Origin: Letharia columbiana
Lineage: Eukaryota; Ascomycota; Lecanoromycetes; Lecanorales; Parmeliaceae
DNA length: 48,019 nucleotides
NCBI RefSeq assembly: GCF_014066305.1
Contig: NW_023501155.1
Coordinates: 1 to 48,019 of the forward strand
Reading direction: 5' to 3'
The position numbers and the translations under genes were made by a program. Below are positions 32,980 to 44,774 of this stretch, in pieces; within the stretch, counting starts at the first letter, position 1; every line of letters begins with the position of its first letter. Under the pieces are notes generated by a model, which was not told where the DNA came from, searched no databases, and saw nothing but the letters and a program-made list of their open reading frames with translations.

Positions 32980-35900
32980 GAAGGTCCCTGCCCGGATTTT
33001 TTTATGGCCTTAAAGTAGGATCTCCTTTATTATTATTCTTACGTATTTTTAGAATTATTATTTAGCCTATTCGGCTATAATTTATCATTATTCGTTTTTC
33101 CACTGAATTCCTTATTAAAAACCTTACTATAAAAGTACTTTCTTAAGTTATTTAGTTTAGAAAGCCTCTTTCATCTATTAAACTTCTTTTTAAGACTTAA
33201 GAAGTCTTTAGTAAGTATCTTAAGGAGTTATTATTACCTAACTCAATTTTCTAGTTATTATTATTACTTATTAGAACTCTCTTATTACTATAAAAATAAA
33301 TAAGTCATAATATTATTATTCTAGCGAGTATTAGAAATCTCCTCGAAGAATTAGCTTATTACTATCGTCTTAACGCCTTAGACTTCTTAAAAATTCCTCT
33401 TAATAATAATTCTATAAATTCTATAGTTTTATCGTTAGAATCTCATCGAAGTAAGTCTTCTTTAGATTAATCTAAAGCTCTTATATAGTCTAGTAATATT
33501 ATAAAAGCAATTATATCTCGCTCTATATTTACTATATATAATAACTTCTTAGAAATTATTAATATATTAATATTAAAGTAACTTTAAAAGTTCGACTTTA
33601 ATATAAAGAATTATTAAGATAAAGAAAATTATTTTCTCTTAGTTAAGTATTTAAGATATCTTAATATACTTCTTATTAATAATACTTTTAAATAATTAAA
33701 AAGTTATTTAAAAGCTATTTAACTTCTTATTAAAGTAGAGTACTCTAATTTTTAATAAATAATTTAGTAGTTTTAAGTTATATTCTACGAGAAGTTTTCC
33801 TTAAAAGTAGTAAAAATAAGTGCGATCTTATTCGATATCGAGATTATAAACCTATATTAATATTCTAAAAAATTTCTTATTTTCTATTTTAAGCGTATTA
33901 CTAACTTAATATAGAGAGTTAGAATTAAAAATAAACTCGCTATTATTCTTAATACTATCTTTAATCTTCTTAAATCTATTATACTCGATATTATTCTTTA
34001 TATCTTTATTAGAGAATTAAATAATTAAGAGATTTAAAAGAAAGTAATAAGAGATATAATATCTTCTAATAGATCTTTATATATAGTCTATAATCTCGCG
34101 AAAGAAGTATAATATATTAATATCGAAATTTAGAAGTTTCTAAATAAAGAATTAAGATCTAATTAGCTATAATTCTATAAGTCTCTTATAAAATAAAACT
34201 TATCGAAATAGTAGATAGCTTTTTTATTTACTTCTTATTAAGCTATTAAAACTTTAAGGCCCTTATATTATTAATCTTAATTCTTTTATACGAATTTATT
34301 AAAGTAGCTACTAGAGGCTTTTATAAAATTTTAACGTTTTACGTAATTCTAATTTTTAAAATATCGTTATTTTTTATATAAAGTTTTAATTTCTACTCTT
34401 ACTTCGGCTTCGATTTTAGCTTAAAATTCTTATAAAGAAAACGCTAATAAGAGTAAACTCTTAAATCTTATAGCTAGTAGTCGTTTTCATAATTATTAAT
34501 CTACTCTAAAAGATATATCTAAGTATAGTATTTCGAAAAACTCTTATATTAATAAAATAATTTATTAATTTTATAAGAAAGATAGTTAGTTATATATTAA
34601 GTGTAATATTAAAAGTTATATCTCTTCTTATTATAAAAATATTTTATTATCTACTTAGAAATAGTCGTATTTAAAAATACTTATTTTTAAAGATAATCTA
34701 TAGTTAAACTTTACTTTCGTTAGATTCGAGGAGTTTAATAGATCTTCTAGACTCTACGAGATTATTTCTTCGCTAAAGCCTTTCATAGCTTCTTCTTTTT
34801 CTTCTTCTTCTATTAAATCGAGTTAATTAATATCTTTAAACTCTATAAACTTTTATATATCTTCTTATAATAATTTAATATAGTTCGAAGTAGCGGGGCT
34901 AAATTAATCTTATTTCGCTAATATAAAAATCGCTAAAGCTTTTCTCGATAAAGAATTAAAATTTAATAAACGAGCTTATATAAAAGAAGTATTAATATAA
35001 ATATTAATATCTTAATAATAATAAAAAAAGTAATCTAAGAGGCCTTAATTAGTACTTATTTAATTATAGCAATTTATATTATAGTAGTTTTAGATATCTT
35101 AATATTAATAAAAATAATCTAATATTAATCTAAATCTTAATACTTCTTTTTATTTATTATAAGTTTTTATCTAAGTAGATTCATAGTAGCCTTCGATAGT
35201 TATAAGTTAAAAACCTTCTTTTTAAAATTAGCTATATCTATTTTAGATTACTTTAAAAGAAAAGCGTCTTAAATATAAAGATAAGAAGCGAGTTAATAAG
35301 AAAATAGAATCTTAGCCTTTAATAAGTCTATTTAATAAATTAAAATATAATTCTTTTATATCGATTCGATATATATTTAAGAATATTAAAGTCGATATAA
35401 GTATAATAGATCTTATAATATAATTATCTACTATATATAAGAAGTTAAAGCGCCTTTATACTCGAATTCTTAAGAAATAAACTTCGAAGTCTACTATAGA
35501 TACTACGCAAGTATCTTTAATTAGCTTTTAATTTACTTTTATTTAATAAATTCTATAAATATCTATACTATCTTTAGGATATTTATAAGTCTATTAATCT
35601 ATATTAATATTTTCTTCTATATCTATATCTTAAATATCTATATCTCTAAAAAATCCTACTATATTAATATTTATATTCTAGATTAATATTTCTACTATAG
35701 AAGCTAAGAAGTATATACGCTTTTTAAGCTCTCTTATAGATATAAATAAGACGTTTTATATTCTTATTATTATAAGAAAATAAAATAAATTCGATATTAA
35801 TCTTAAGAAATCTTATATTTAAATAAATTAAAGTTTTAATATAAATATAATATCTTCTAAACTAGTATATCTTCTAGACTTATATCTTTATCTACTTTCG

Positions 35901-38900
35901 AAGATTAAATTTAAAAACCTTTTTATATATATAGCGAATTATTATAATATTATATTAGAATATTAGATATAACTTATAATTAGTATAAAAGAAATTTAAA
36001 AAAATATTTAATACTTTATAACTTCGAAAGTTATATTTATTATAAAATTAGAAAGATCTAAATAGTTTAATTTAATTCTTAAAATTCTATAGTTTTATTC
36101 TATAGATACTTTTATTTCAATTTATCTTTCTATTATTTTTCTAAGAGATAAATTGAAAAGCGAGGAAGTCCGAAAAATCGTAAATCCGGAAATAATTTTT
36201 TATAAAGATTATAATTTATTAATATATTTCAAGTCCGCTATAATTACCCCGAAAGCTATTAAGTAAAATATATTAAAAATATTATTAAGAAAACTAATTC
36301 TTTAAAATCTAATAATTCTTTTAATTCTAGAAATAACTTATAAGATAAGAAAGAGATTAAGCGTTAAGATTTCTAATAAATTAAGTCTATCTTAAATAGA
36401 ATATTAAAATATTAAGGCTCGTAGAAGTTTATCTTAAAAATTTAAGCTCTTTAAATATCTCTATTATTATTTTTAAAGTTTTTAATTCTTTTTCTTTATT
36501 AAAGTAAATAATTATTATAAATTTTCTAGATTAATCTATTAAAGTCTTTAATACTTTTAGAATACTAATATTATTATTTCATAAATATCTCTTAAATAAA
36601 TATTTTCTATTAAAAGAATAATTTATAGAAATCTTTCGTAATATCTTTTATTATTAGAATTTGAAAAATAGATTAATAAGCTAGAATTAGATTTAATTCT
36701 TAATTTACTTATTATTATAATAGAATAAAGATTATAAATATTACGATTACTATATTAGTATAAATATCTTAATAGAGAAGATCTAAGAGACCTATCTTAT
36801 ATGAATTTTATTATATATTAAATACGTATTATATCTAATATAAAATCTATTTTCTCGAAATTTTAGAAGCGCTAATCTTCTTATATAGAATAATAACTAA
36901 AAAAGCTTATTTAAGACGATCTCGAAAGTAATATCTATAAACTCACTAAGTCTATAAATAAATATCTATCTCTATAGAATATATAGATAATTATAATAAA
37001 TAAAGTTGAGGATTCGAAATCTACTAATAAGTTTTAAATAACTTTTAATTATTTATAAGTTATAAAGCTTTTTTTAGAAGCTTATCTTAAGCTAAGCTCG
37101 AAAGTTTATAATTATCTATTTAATCTATATTATAAATATTTATTCTTAATTAATTTAAAGTACGTATATTTTATAATATCTCTATATTCTAATAATAGAT
37201 ATTATTTTATTTTTATTATTTTAGATATTAATTAAATATAGTCTATAAGAATATAATAGATATTATAACTTATAAGCTTTATTATAATAAAGCTAGCTTA
37301 TAAATTATTTAATTCTATTTCTTTTAAATCTTCGTTACTATATTCGTCGAATTCTAAGATTTTATTATCTCTTATATTTTATATAAATAACTTTTTTAAT
37401 AGCTTCTATAATTTCGAGGATTTATTTTCTTTTCTATAATATTACTTCTTTTCTAGAATTAAGTAAATTAAGCTACTCTTATTCTTTAAAAAATTATAAT
37501 TATTTATATTATTAATTAAAGCCCTTAATATAACTTATATTATTAAAGAATATATTTATATTCTTAAGAAATAGATTATTAAAGTAGTTAAGTGGCTTAT
37601 TTCTTTAAATTAATCGAAAGTTCGAGATTTCTTAAAAACTATTAATATCATATATTGATAAATAAAAAACTTCGCGAAAATTGCGAGATCTCTTTCTAGA
37701 TTTATAGAAAAGATAAAATAATAATAAACTTAAATAGAATAATTATTCTTCGAGATCTTATATATTAAATATACTATAAAAATAAATATATACGATATTA
37801 AGTTAAGTCGAATCGTTTATATATATATAAATACTTTCGATTTTATAACTAGATATACTATTATATAATACTATATTCTTATATTATAAGAGACTATTTT
37901 ATTAAAAGCTTATTATAATAGAGAAGGATAAAAAAATATTTATCTTATATAATTTATTTATCTTTAATTTTATTTAAAAGAAGTATTCTACTTATAAGCG
38001 AGAACTCTACGCTATTATTATATTTTATAAAAAGTATAACTATTTATATAAGTATCTATATTAATCTACTATAATATATATTAATTATAAATCTCTTATA
38101 TATTTTCTTAACTTAGATCTTTATAAGAGAATTTATAAATATTAGATTAATAGATTTTATCGCTTAAATCTTACTATTTAATATATATCTAAACCTTAAA
38201 ATAAAGCTATTAATAACTTATCGAGAATCTTATTTAATATTAAATACTTAGAGAATATTATAATTATATAAGTACGATAAAAATTAGAAAATTATAATTT
38301 AAAATAAATCTAGAAGAATAATAAGAATAGATTTAATTCGTTTTTAATAGTACTTACTAAATCGAAGTAATTTAAAATTATTAATAGAGATACGCTATAT
38401 AATATTTCTTCTTTCTTATTAAAAGCTATTTCTACTATAAAAATTATAAAATCATCTATAAAAGCCTTTAATAAAATTAATAAAAATATTAAGATTTAAA
38501 TTAAAGTTTATCGCAATAATATCTAATTTAATAAAATCTATAAATTTCTTATCGTAAAATCTTCGACTTTTACTATTACGCTACTTCGAAAAGCTTTTAA
38601 ATATCGAATAATATAATATATTCTATAGATCTTTCGAGAAGGTATATATTTACCTTATATGTCGAAAGAAAAGATATTTATAATATTTCGAGAAGTTTAT
38701 AATAAAAGCGAATACTAGATTAAGATTAATACTCTAATAAGATTATATAATTACTACTAATCTAAGAAAGCTTAAGATATTAAAAAATATATTATTAGAT
38801 ATCTTAAGTATACTAAATATAGATCTACTATTAAATCTTAGTCTTTATATTCTATTAAAGTTATATATTCTTTTTAATTTATAAAAATAAATTTTATTAA

Positions 38901-40080
38901 TTTATTTAAAACTATTAAAGTAAGATCTACTTTTATATTTATAAAAGTCTACTATATAAGTAAATTTACGATTTCCTTTATTACTATCTTTATTAATATA
39001 AAGAATATTATCTAATATCTTAAATTATTCTTTACTATATATAAAAAGTTTTATATTTATTATCTTAATCGCGATTAATATTTCTTTAATAATAAGTTAA
39101 AAGAATTTTTAAGATTTGAAGATATTATTATTATATATAGCTTTTTTAATACTTCTAAAAATATAGAAATAATTGAGATCTATAATAAATTATTAAAAGC
39201 GATACTTTATAAGAATTCTCTTTATATTAAATTAGAATAAGATTAATATTTACTAAAGACTAGAGATTCGATTAATATATAAATTATCGAATATCTAGAA
39301 ATCTCTTCTATTAGTATTCTTTTCGAATCGCTATTAAAAGCTTCTATTAATATATCTATCTTATATATACTTTTTAAATATAATATTTCTACTTAAATAG
39401 CTAAGTTAGAAGATTCTACTAGCTATATTTAAATCGTATATTAATATTTTATTTATTAGATAAATCTTTATAATATAATTAAATAATATTTAAATTAATA
39501 AAAAAAGAATATAACTTTTTAATATAATAAGAGAATTAAGTAAGTTATATATTATATTAATAATCTAATTATATTATATTAAAAGAATATAGAAAAATTA
39601 GAAGCTCGCTAGAGAGATCTATTTCGAATAAGTAGATATAGTAAATCTTATAAAAGATCCTTTATACTTATATAACTTAATAGTCGAAAAATTAGATATA
39701 TATTTTACGGAGATTATCTTAAGAACTTTATTACTCGTATAGGCTATCTTCTAGATTCTATTACCTTATTATTATTATAATAATAAACTACTTAACGCCG
39801 CCGCTAGAAGCTTTTCTAAAGATTTAAGCTTTTTATATAAAACTTCTCGATAAAGAAGTCTATACTTTCTCAAAAGTCTATGCTTTCCCGAAAGTTTATA
39901 TTTTCTTAGAAGTATATACGCTTGCGGAAAACTTCAGGAACAGTGAATTTTTTTTTGTTTTTATTTTTTTTCTTCAGGTGCTATACTATACTACAGCTTT
40001 ATTTATTATAAAAGCAGCTTTTACCTATATTTATATATAGCTTTATAATCGCTAAGGCTCTATCTTATTTATTCCGTAGT

Positions 40081-40230
40081 AATTAGAAGGTGCTTCCTGC
40101 GGGGTTATTCTTTCTAGCTTTATATAGTATAGTTTACTTAACTAGATCCTTAGGGAATCCTTCGGATCCTGCTTCCAGAGAATCTACATCCTCTTCTACC
40201 CACACGATACCGTGGTCATTCCTGTTCTTT
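40081..40230 (+). repeat. 3' LTR (150 bp) of the Gypsy element
   Basis: Same length as the 5' LTR; 8 transition differences and no indel. Followed by GAAAC at 40231-40235. Confidence 0.8.
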
Positions 40231-40338
40231 GAAACCACTCCATTGAAACCTGTGTGTCACCAGAGATAGTAGACGTCACAGCACTCGCAGTGGGTAGAAG
40301 ATATTAATCCTCCATGGAGGCCGGCTCCTCAAGGATCA

Positions 40339-41026
40339 TGTTACTCCCATATAGCTTTCACCAGCCAACGTCTTCGAGCCACCGTGACTCCGACTGTTCG
40401 TTACGCACTGATAGAGTCCCCATGTTTTGTGCTATACTTGTTGCCTTACGCACTTGCCAAGGCACCAATCTGTTACTGGCCCGATGGAAGCATCGCCTCG
40501 ACAGTCTATCAAACTTGCCATTCAAATACAGGCGGCGAAGGCAGCGCCTACTAGACAGCGCATAATTTTCATTGAGACCTATAGCGCAATCGTAACCTGC
40601 GGAGAGCCGGGGTTGCTGTACGACGCATTCTGCTGTGCATCTCAGAATCTGTATTGTCCGCAGAAGAGCTGCTGCGCCAATAACCTCTCAGATGTCTTTG
40701 GGAAGACGTTAATTCCGGCTGTGGCAGCACCGACTTCGCTGAACGTTTCAACGACTACAATAGAGCGCCCAGCCAGTGCGGCTTGTCCAAGTACACATCC
40801 TACAAACTCTTCACATGTTTCTCGTTCGCCCATAATAACTGGTGTTGAGGTAGGCACGCCTCATAGCGTGATACTCCTCTCGACTCTTTGCGTACTTCTA
40901 TATCGAGAACCCAAGCACAGGTCAGAGCTTCAGAGATTCTCGAGCGAAGCACCTTGGGGAAGACGTCAAGCTGGCGAGGAGGGAGAACGCATAATGCGGC
41001 TAGGCTTCGTGAACAGCGTACCCTAA
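40339..41026 (+). pseudogene. Membrane-anchored cysteine-rich protein relic
   Basis: A hydrophobic leader (CFVLYLLPYALA) and the CYWPDGSIASTVYQTC motif stand in one frame (about 40423-40540). Then, in another frame (about 40575-41026), come a CC..CC cysteine region, FGKTLIPAVAAPT, a Ser/Thr-rich stretch, and a transmembrane-like GTPHSVILLSTLCVLLYR ending in basic residues. This order (CYWPDGS-type ectodomain, cysteine pairs, Ser/Thr stalk, one helix) is common in fungal plasma-membrane glycoproteins. The frame change near 40545-40575 and the missing start codon mark it as broken. The Gypsy 3' LTR ends about 105 bp upstream. Confidence 0.6.
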
Positions 41027-41285
41027 GAGCTAGAGCCAACCCACAGGTCGCCGAGAGGGTTGCAATCCAAGGAGATATGCGAGGTCAACGGGAGATTTTG
41101 ATCCACGTCTCCGAAACCATAGATTTGTACTTGATGGGCTTCAGGAGTTCAAGGTGTAGGATTGCGCCGTGTAGCTCCGTAGGCTTTTGAAGTTTTGACG
41201 CGTATGTCTTCTTCCTGTCCTTCACAATGGGATTGATAGCTCTTTGTCTGCAGATTATCCTCCTTTTTGTTGGCCCCACGGATCA

Positions 41286-41911
41286 CTAGATACCCTCTTC
41301 GCCCTCTTCAACAACCCTAGCTCTTATAATCTTGACCTGATCCACCGGCCTATCCTCCGGCCCCGTCTTCACAAGCCCCATCCTCTGCACAACCCTCAAC
41401 CCACTCTTTACCCTCCCAAAAATCGTATGCTTCCCATCCAGCCACGGTGTCGGCGCCAAAGTAATGAAGAATTGACTCCCATTCGTATTCTTCCCACTGT
41501 TCGCCATGCTCAAAATCCCGGCCCCTGTATGCTTCAACCCCGGATCTATCTCATCTTCGAACTTTTCGCCATAGATTGAAGCACCTCCACGCCCGGTACC
41601 GGTGGGATCGCCGGTCTGCAGCATGAAGTTTGGGATTATGCGGTGGAAGATGACGTTGTTGTAGTAGCCGCGTTGGGCGAGGGTGGAGAAGTTGTTGCAG
41701 GTCTGAAGGACAGGCTGTTAGTATGACGTGGCAGAAGGGAAAGAGATGGGGGCTTCGAGTCAGCCACAAGGAGCTTGCGCACCTTGGGGGGCATGGTTGT
41801 TGTAGAGTTCGAGGGTTATGGAGCCCTTAGGGAAGTGAGTGAGGTCTGTATTACGATAGTAGGAGGAAATTGGCGCACCATGGTGGTGTCTAGGACGACG
41901 TTCGTAGCCAT
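41286..41911 (-). CDS. PPIL1-type cyclophilin (peptidyl-prolyl isomerase)
   Basis: Three exons: 41911-41879 ([11 protein letters not shown]), 41825-41783 ([13 protein letters not shown]), 41702-41286 ([59 protein letters not shown]). Introns of 53 and 80 nt; the second has a perfect TACTAAC branch. Active-site residues are present (FHR arginine, QFF, WLDGKH tryptophan and histidine). Length and the [10 protein letters not shown] region fit the single-domain spliceosome-associated PPIL1 class, catalysing proline cis-trans isomerisation. Exon 2 ends in a run of six C that leaves one extra base before the donor (HAP, then CAAG), so the frame breaks at this joint. Otherwise 163 aa. Sequencing error or real mutation. 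Confidence 0.85.
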
Positions 41912-42054
41912 TGCGGCGCGGATGGCTCCCTCCTAGATTCGATTGCTTTCTCTGTTCGTCTACTGACTTGAAGGGATGTCAACTGGAAGACTTGTCCTCC
42001 GCACTCTAGATATTGGTTGTGAATTCGGAAAAATACTTCAGCCCTATCAGCGCG

Positions 42055-43205
42055 CTTATACTGGGAGCTTTTAAACCTCAGCCCACCCCCACGGTAATAT
42101 TACCGGAGAACGATTAGGCCGACCCGCCGGATTAGTAAGGCCCTCCCATAGTAATTTGGCAGCCCTCCTTACCTGTTGCACTCTTCTTCTCCATACCTCG
42201 CTGTCGCCTACCAATTTTTTTGAAGCTATCCACAACTCCGCCCCGCCCACTATGATCTCTCAAGAACGCGTCGTTCGCCAGCCCCCGTAATACGGGGGCT
42301 TCGAGGATACTTAGGAGGAGCTGGATTGGTACGGCAGTAACCCTAAAGACATTAATCGGGATCGTCCTCTGCCAGAGGTTCTCTCGGAAGACGATATGAC
42401 CCTGCTGTAGGAGAAGGATAAGAGTAATCTTAGTGATGCTGAGTGGAGTCGCGGCACGTACTCTGACGCGTCTAGATCGCCGTCGCCACTATTTAACACC
42501 CTCCCTACCTCCTACCACCCCTCTATTAAGCGAAAAGCCTTTATCAGCCTTGATGAGCAGAAAGAGTCGCGAAAGGGGACCAAACGTAGCAAACTCGCGC
42601 CTGTGATACCCTCGAAGGTCGCGTTAATAATGTTAAAGTTGCCCGTAAACACTCCGGCGACTCGTAAGGCTATTATTGCGCTAAAAACAGTCATCAAATA
42701 AACACCCAAGTAGTTTGACGCGTATTAGCCTCTAGTTAATAATTTCTAGATATACAATAAGCCCGACAAGCCGCTAACTACCCAAGGCACTCGCCTAATA
42801 GGTGGCGATATTACGCCAAATAACCGGGCTTATTCGTCAATAAGGGGTTTAAGAGGCCTTAAAGGAGCTCGCCGACGATAGGTATAATATAGCCCGGCTA
42901 GAGGCGCCAGCGAGGCGGAGTAAGAAGGATTAGACTAGATAGACTATATAGGCAACACCACCGATAAAGTCCTCTTCCCCGTATAAATCCCCAGCTCCGG
43001 TAGCGGGGAGTCTCCTTTCCGTCCTGTATACCTCGGGAAGGCGGAGAGCCTCCATTGTACGAATAGCCTCATCGATAACAGCGAGGTTGCTACGAGGCCG
43101 CGCCTTATTTTGGTGTGACCCCTATACAAATCTGGCGCGGCCTTGTAATCCCGCTACTGGTATTTTTCTTAGCATGGGCTGAGGTTTAAAAGCATCCCTT
43201 ATACT
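42055..43205. mobile_element. Inverted-repeat DNA transposon (hAT-like duplication size)
   Basis: Perfect 19-bp inverted repeats at 42067-42085 and 43175-43193 (TGGGCTGAGGTTTAAAAGC at the right end). CTTATACT flanks both sides (42055-42062, 43198-43205), an 8-bp target duplication as in hAT elements. The plus-strand interior has a transposase-like N-terminal frame at 42251-42700 (NRDRPLPEVLSEDDMTLL, KSNLSDAEWSRGTYSD) broken by TAA/TAG where Gln is expected. No catalytic domain, so non-autonomous at 1.1 kb. Confidence 0.8.
42251..42700 (+). pseudogene. Transposon protein N-terminus, stop-interrupted
   Basis: From MISQERVVRQPP (about 42251) through WYGSNPKDINRDRP, LSEDDMTLL, SNLSDAEWSRGTY, to a basic SRKGTKRSK tail. 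Stops at about 42288, 42312 and 42404 each fit a CAA/CAG-to-stop change. I recognise it as mobile-element protein only by context; superfamily unassigned. Confidence 0.5.
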
Positions 43206-43228
43206 TGCCACGCCAAGATAACAGAAAT

Positions 43229-43942
43229 TTAGACCAGGTTTGAATTTAAGCTGGAGTGAGATACAGGACATTGAGGTACTGGAGCTACATGCCTCCTGAA
43301 GCCTCGTGCGCCCGCGATCCATCTAGTCATGTAGGTCACTCCATAACCTGTCGCCTTAGAAATCGGAGGCCCCAGAACATCCTGATCTTTGAGTGTTGCC
43401 TCGCTCAAGTGATCGTTTCCCAAGAGGACGTTGATGTCTTCGTCTGGCAATGAATAGATGACAAGAAATCTCATATCCTCATACGCGGGCTATAAATGTT
43501 CCGATTGGCTTCCTTCCTAGCAGAAGCGCATATACTCACACACTTCGATGATATTAGCAGTTGGATAAATGGAATACTGGGTCTTCAGCCCATGCTCGCG
43601 CAAAAAGTCTGTTTCGCGATTGTAAGGTATGACAAAATCCCGGATTACAGAAAGACTTGGGTTTTTGGAGACTAGACGCGCCTTCATCTGAAGCTATCGA
43701 GGTGGTTCAGGGCTACCAGGCGAGGACCCTGATAGATCACGATGGTGAACGGGTTGGCAGCATCGCGGTACCGTGGCCAACGGTCTTCGCCATTGCGTTT
43801 TCGAAAGATCCGTCGGATCAGATATCTCATGTGATGGCGGTAGGCTTTCGACTCTTTGATCTCTCCATCAAAGTTGAAAAAACTATTCAGGGCACAAGAG
43901 CGTTCGGTCACTTTCTCCTTGCCCTCCTCATCAAACAACAAC
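43229..43942 (-). CDS. Possible aspartic-protease-like (retropepsin fold) gene
   Basis: Conceptual exons: MLLFDEEGKEKVTERSCALN ... NPFTIVIYQGPRL (43942-about 43700), ARLVSKNPSLSVIRDFVI ... YPTANIIE (about 43700-43560), and FLVIYSLPDEDINVLLGNDHL (about 43490-43229). The last intron (GTGTGTGAG..TTTATAG) fits, but the first junction does not: either a 29-nt gap or a broken frame. The LVS.NPSLSVI strand and NVLLGNDHL block resemble fungal retropepsin-like proteins, without a clear DTG. The start overlaps the 3' end of the neighbouring secreted-protein gene by 12 bp. Confidence 0.35.
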
Positions 43943-44774
43943 ATCGATCGCCCCAACACTCTCCGCAGCCGAGCCCAGATATCCTACCGGGGGGAAACCC
44001 TTCTCAATCTTCTGATCGACTAAAGACCCCGTTGCGAAGATAAACACACCTAGCGAACTAGCCTCACCTATGCCCCTCGTTAGACTCCCGATCTGCCTAC
44101 CAAGCATAGCTTCCCAGCACGCAGCGAAAGAGGATCACCTGGCTCTACTCACCTACAGCCGCCCACCCGAGGCTATGCGGCAGGCAGGACGTGTACATCT
44201 CCGTCACGGCCATAGCAAGGCCTTCATACGAGTCCACGTCCGTCTTGCGGAAAGGCCCCGATCTCTGCGTCGGCAAGTACTCGGCGGGGAAATCAACGAG
44301 GTTCACAATCGCTACGGTGCAGCGACCGATTCCTACCCTCTTTCAGTCAGATGAGAAACGCAAGGACGTGAGATGGCGAGGCTGTCATAACCCACGAGTA
44401 ACATATCTCCGCGGCGTCTCCATCTTTGGCAAGCGTTGCATCGGCTGCGTGCGAGGATCTAGAAATTCATATCGAGTGTTCGGGTTCGGGCAAGAAGCGA
44501 CGAAGTCTTCGAACTTGTCCGTTGCGGCGCGACAGTCTCGCTGGAAGTGGGAGTCGAGGGTGTTGAGGCCGGTCCAGATTATTGAGGCGCTGCAGTAGGG
44601 GTTGGTGCCGGTGTAGGGTAATTGATTAGGAATTTTTGAAGTCTCGTTGCTTGATTCTGGTGATGAAAGGGCGGAGACGCCGGGTTGGGAGGGGAAGCTG
44701 ATAGCTGCGGCTTTGAGGAGGGAATAGCTGCTATGGATTAGGAGAGCCGGGAAGAGAAACGGTTTCGGTAGCAT
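43931..44774 (-). CDS. Small secreted protein
   Basis: Three exons: 44774-44403, 44339-44153, 44067-43931; introns of 63 nt (GTTACT..GAAAG, unusual donor) and 85 nt (GTGAGT..GCATAG, branch CTAAC); 231 aa. N-terminal hydrophobic leader (FLFPALLIHSSYSLLKAAA) suggests secretion. Conserved-looking blocks: NPYCSASIIWTGLN, CRAATDKFED, MQRLPKMETPRRY, GIGRCTVAIVNLVDFP, TEMYTSCLP..LGWAAV and SLGVFIFATGSLVD. This matches the layout of fungal small secreted proteins with a cysteine at each block and a Trp-rich finish; function unknown. Confidence 0.65.

Larger units (their letters stand above)
32830..40230 (+). mobile_element. Gypsy LTR retrotransposon, RIP-degraded
   Basis: 7.4 kb between 150-bp LTRs with a GAAAC target duplication. 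The interior is AT-saturated and has no long frame, but conceptual plus-strand translation shows the reverse transcriptase end (IKNFAKIARSLSRFIEK, about 37655-37705), RNase H (YKRELYAIIIF, then NYKSLIYFLN and NLTI.YISK, about 37990-38240) with stops at Trp/Gln sites, and a weak integrase-like region at about 38850-39300. Order RT, RNase H, integrase is Ty3/Gypsy. The gag part (33.0-35.3 kb) is not readable. Confidence 0.85.

Noticed and set aside
30655..44774. A biosynthetic gene cluster around the Zn2Cys6 regulator
   Set aside because: No polyketide synthase, peptide synthetase, terpene cyclase or tailoring enzyme nearby.
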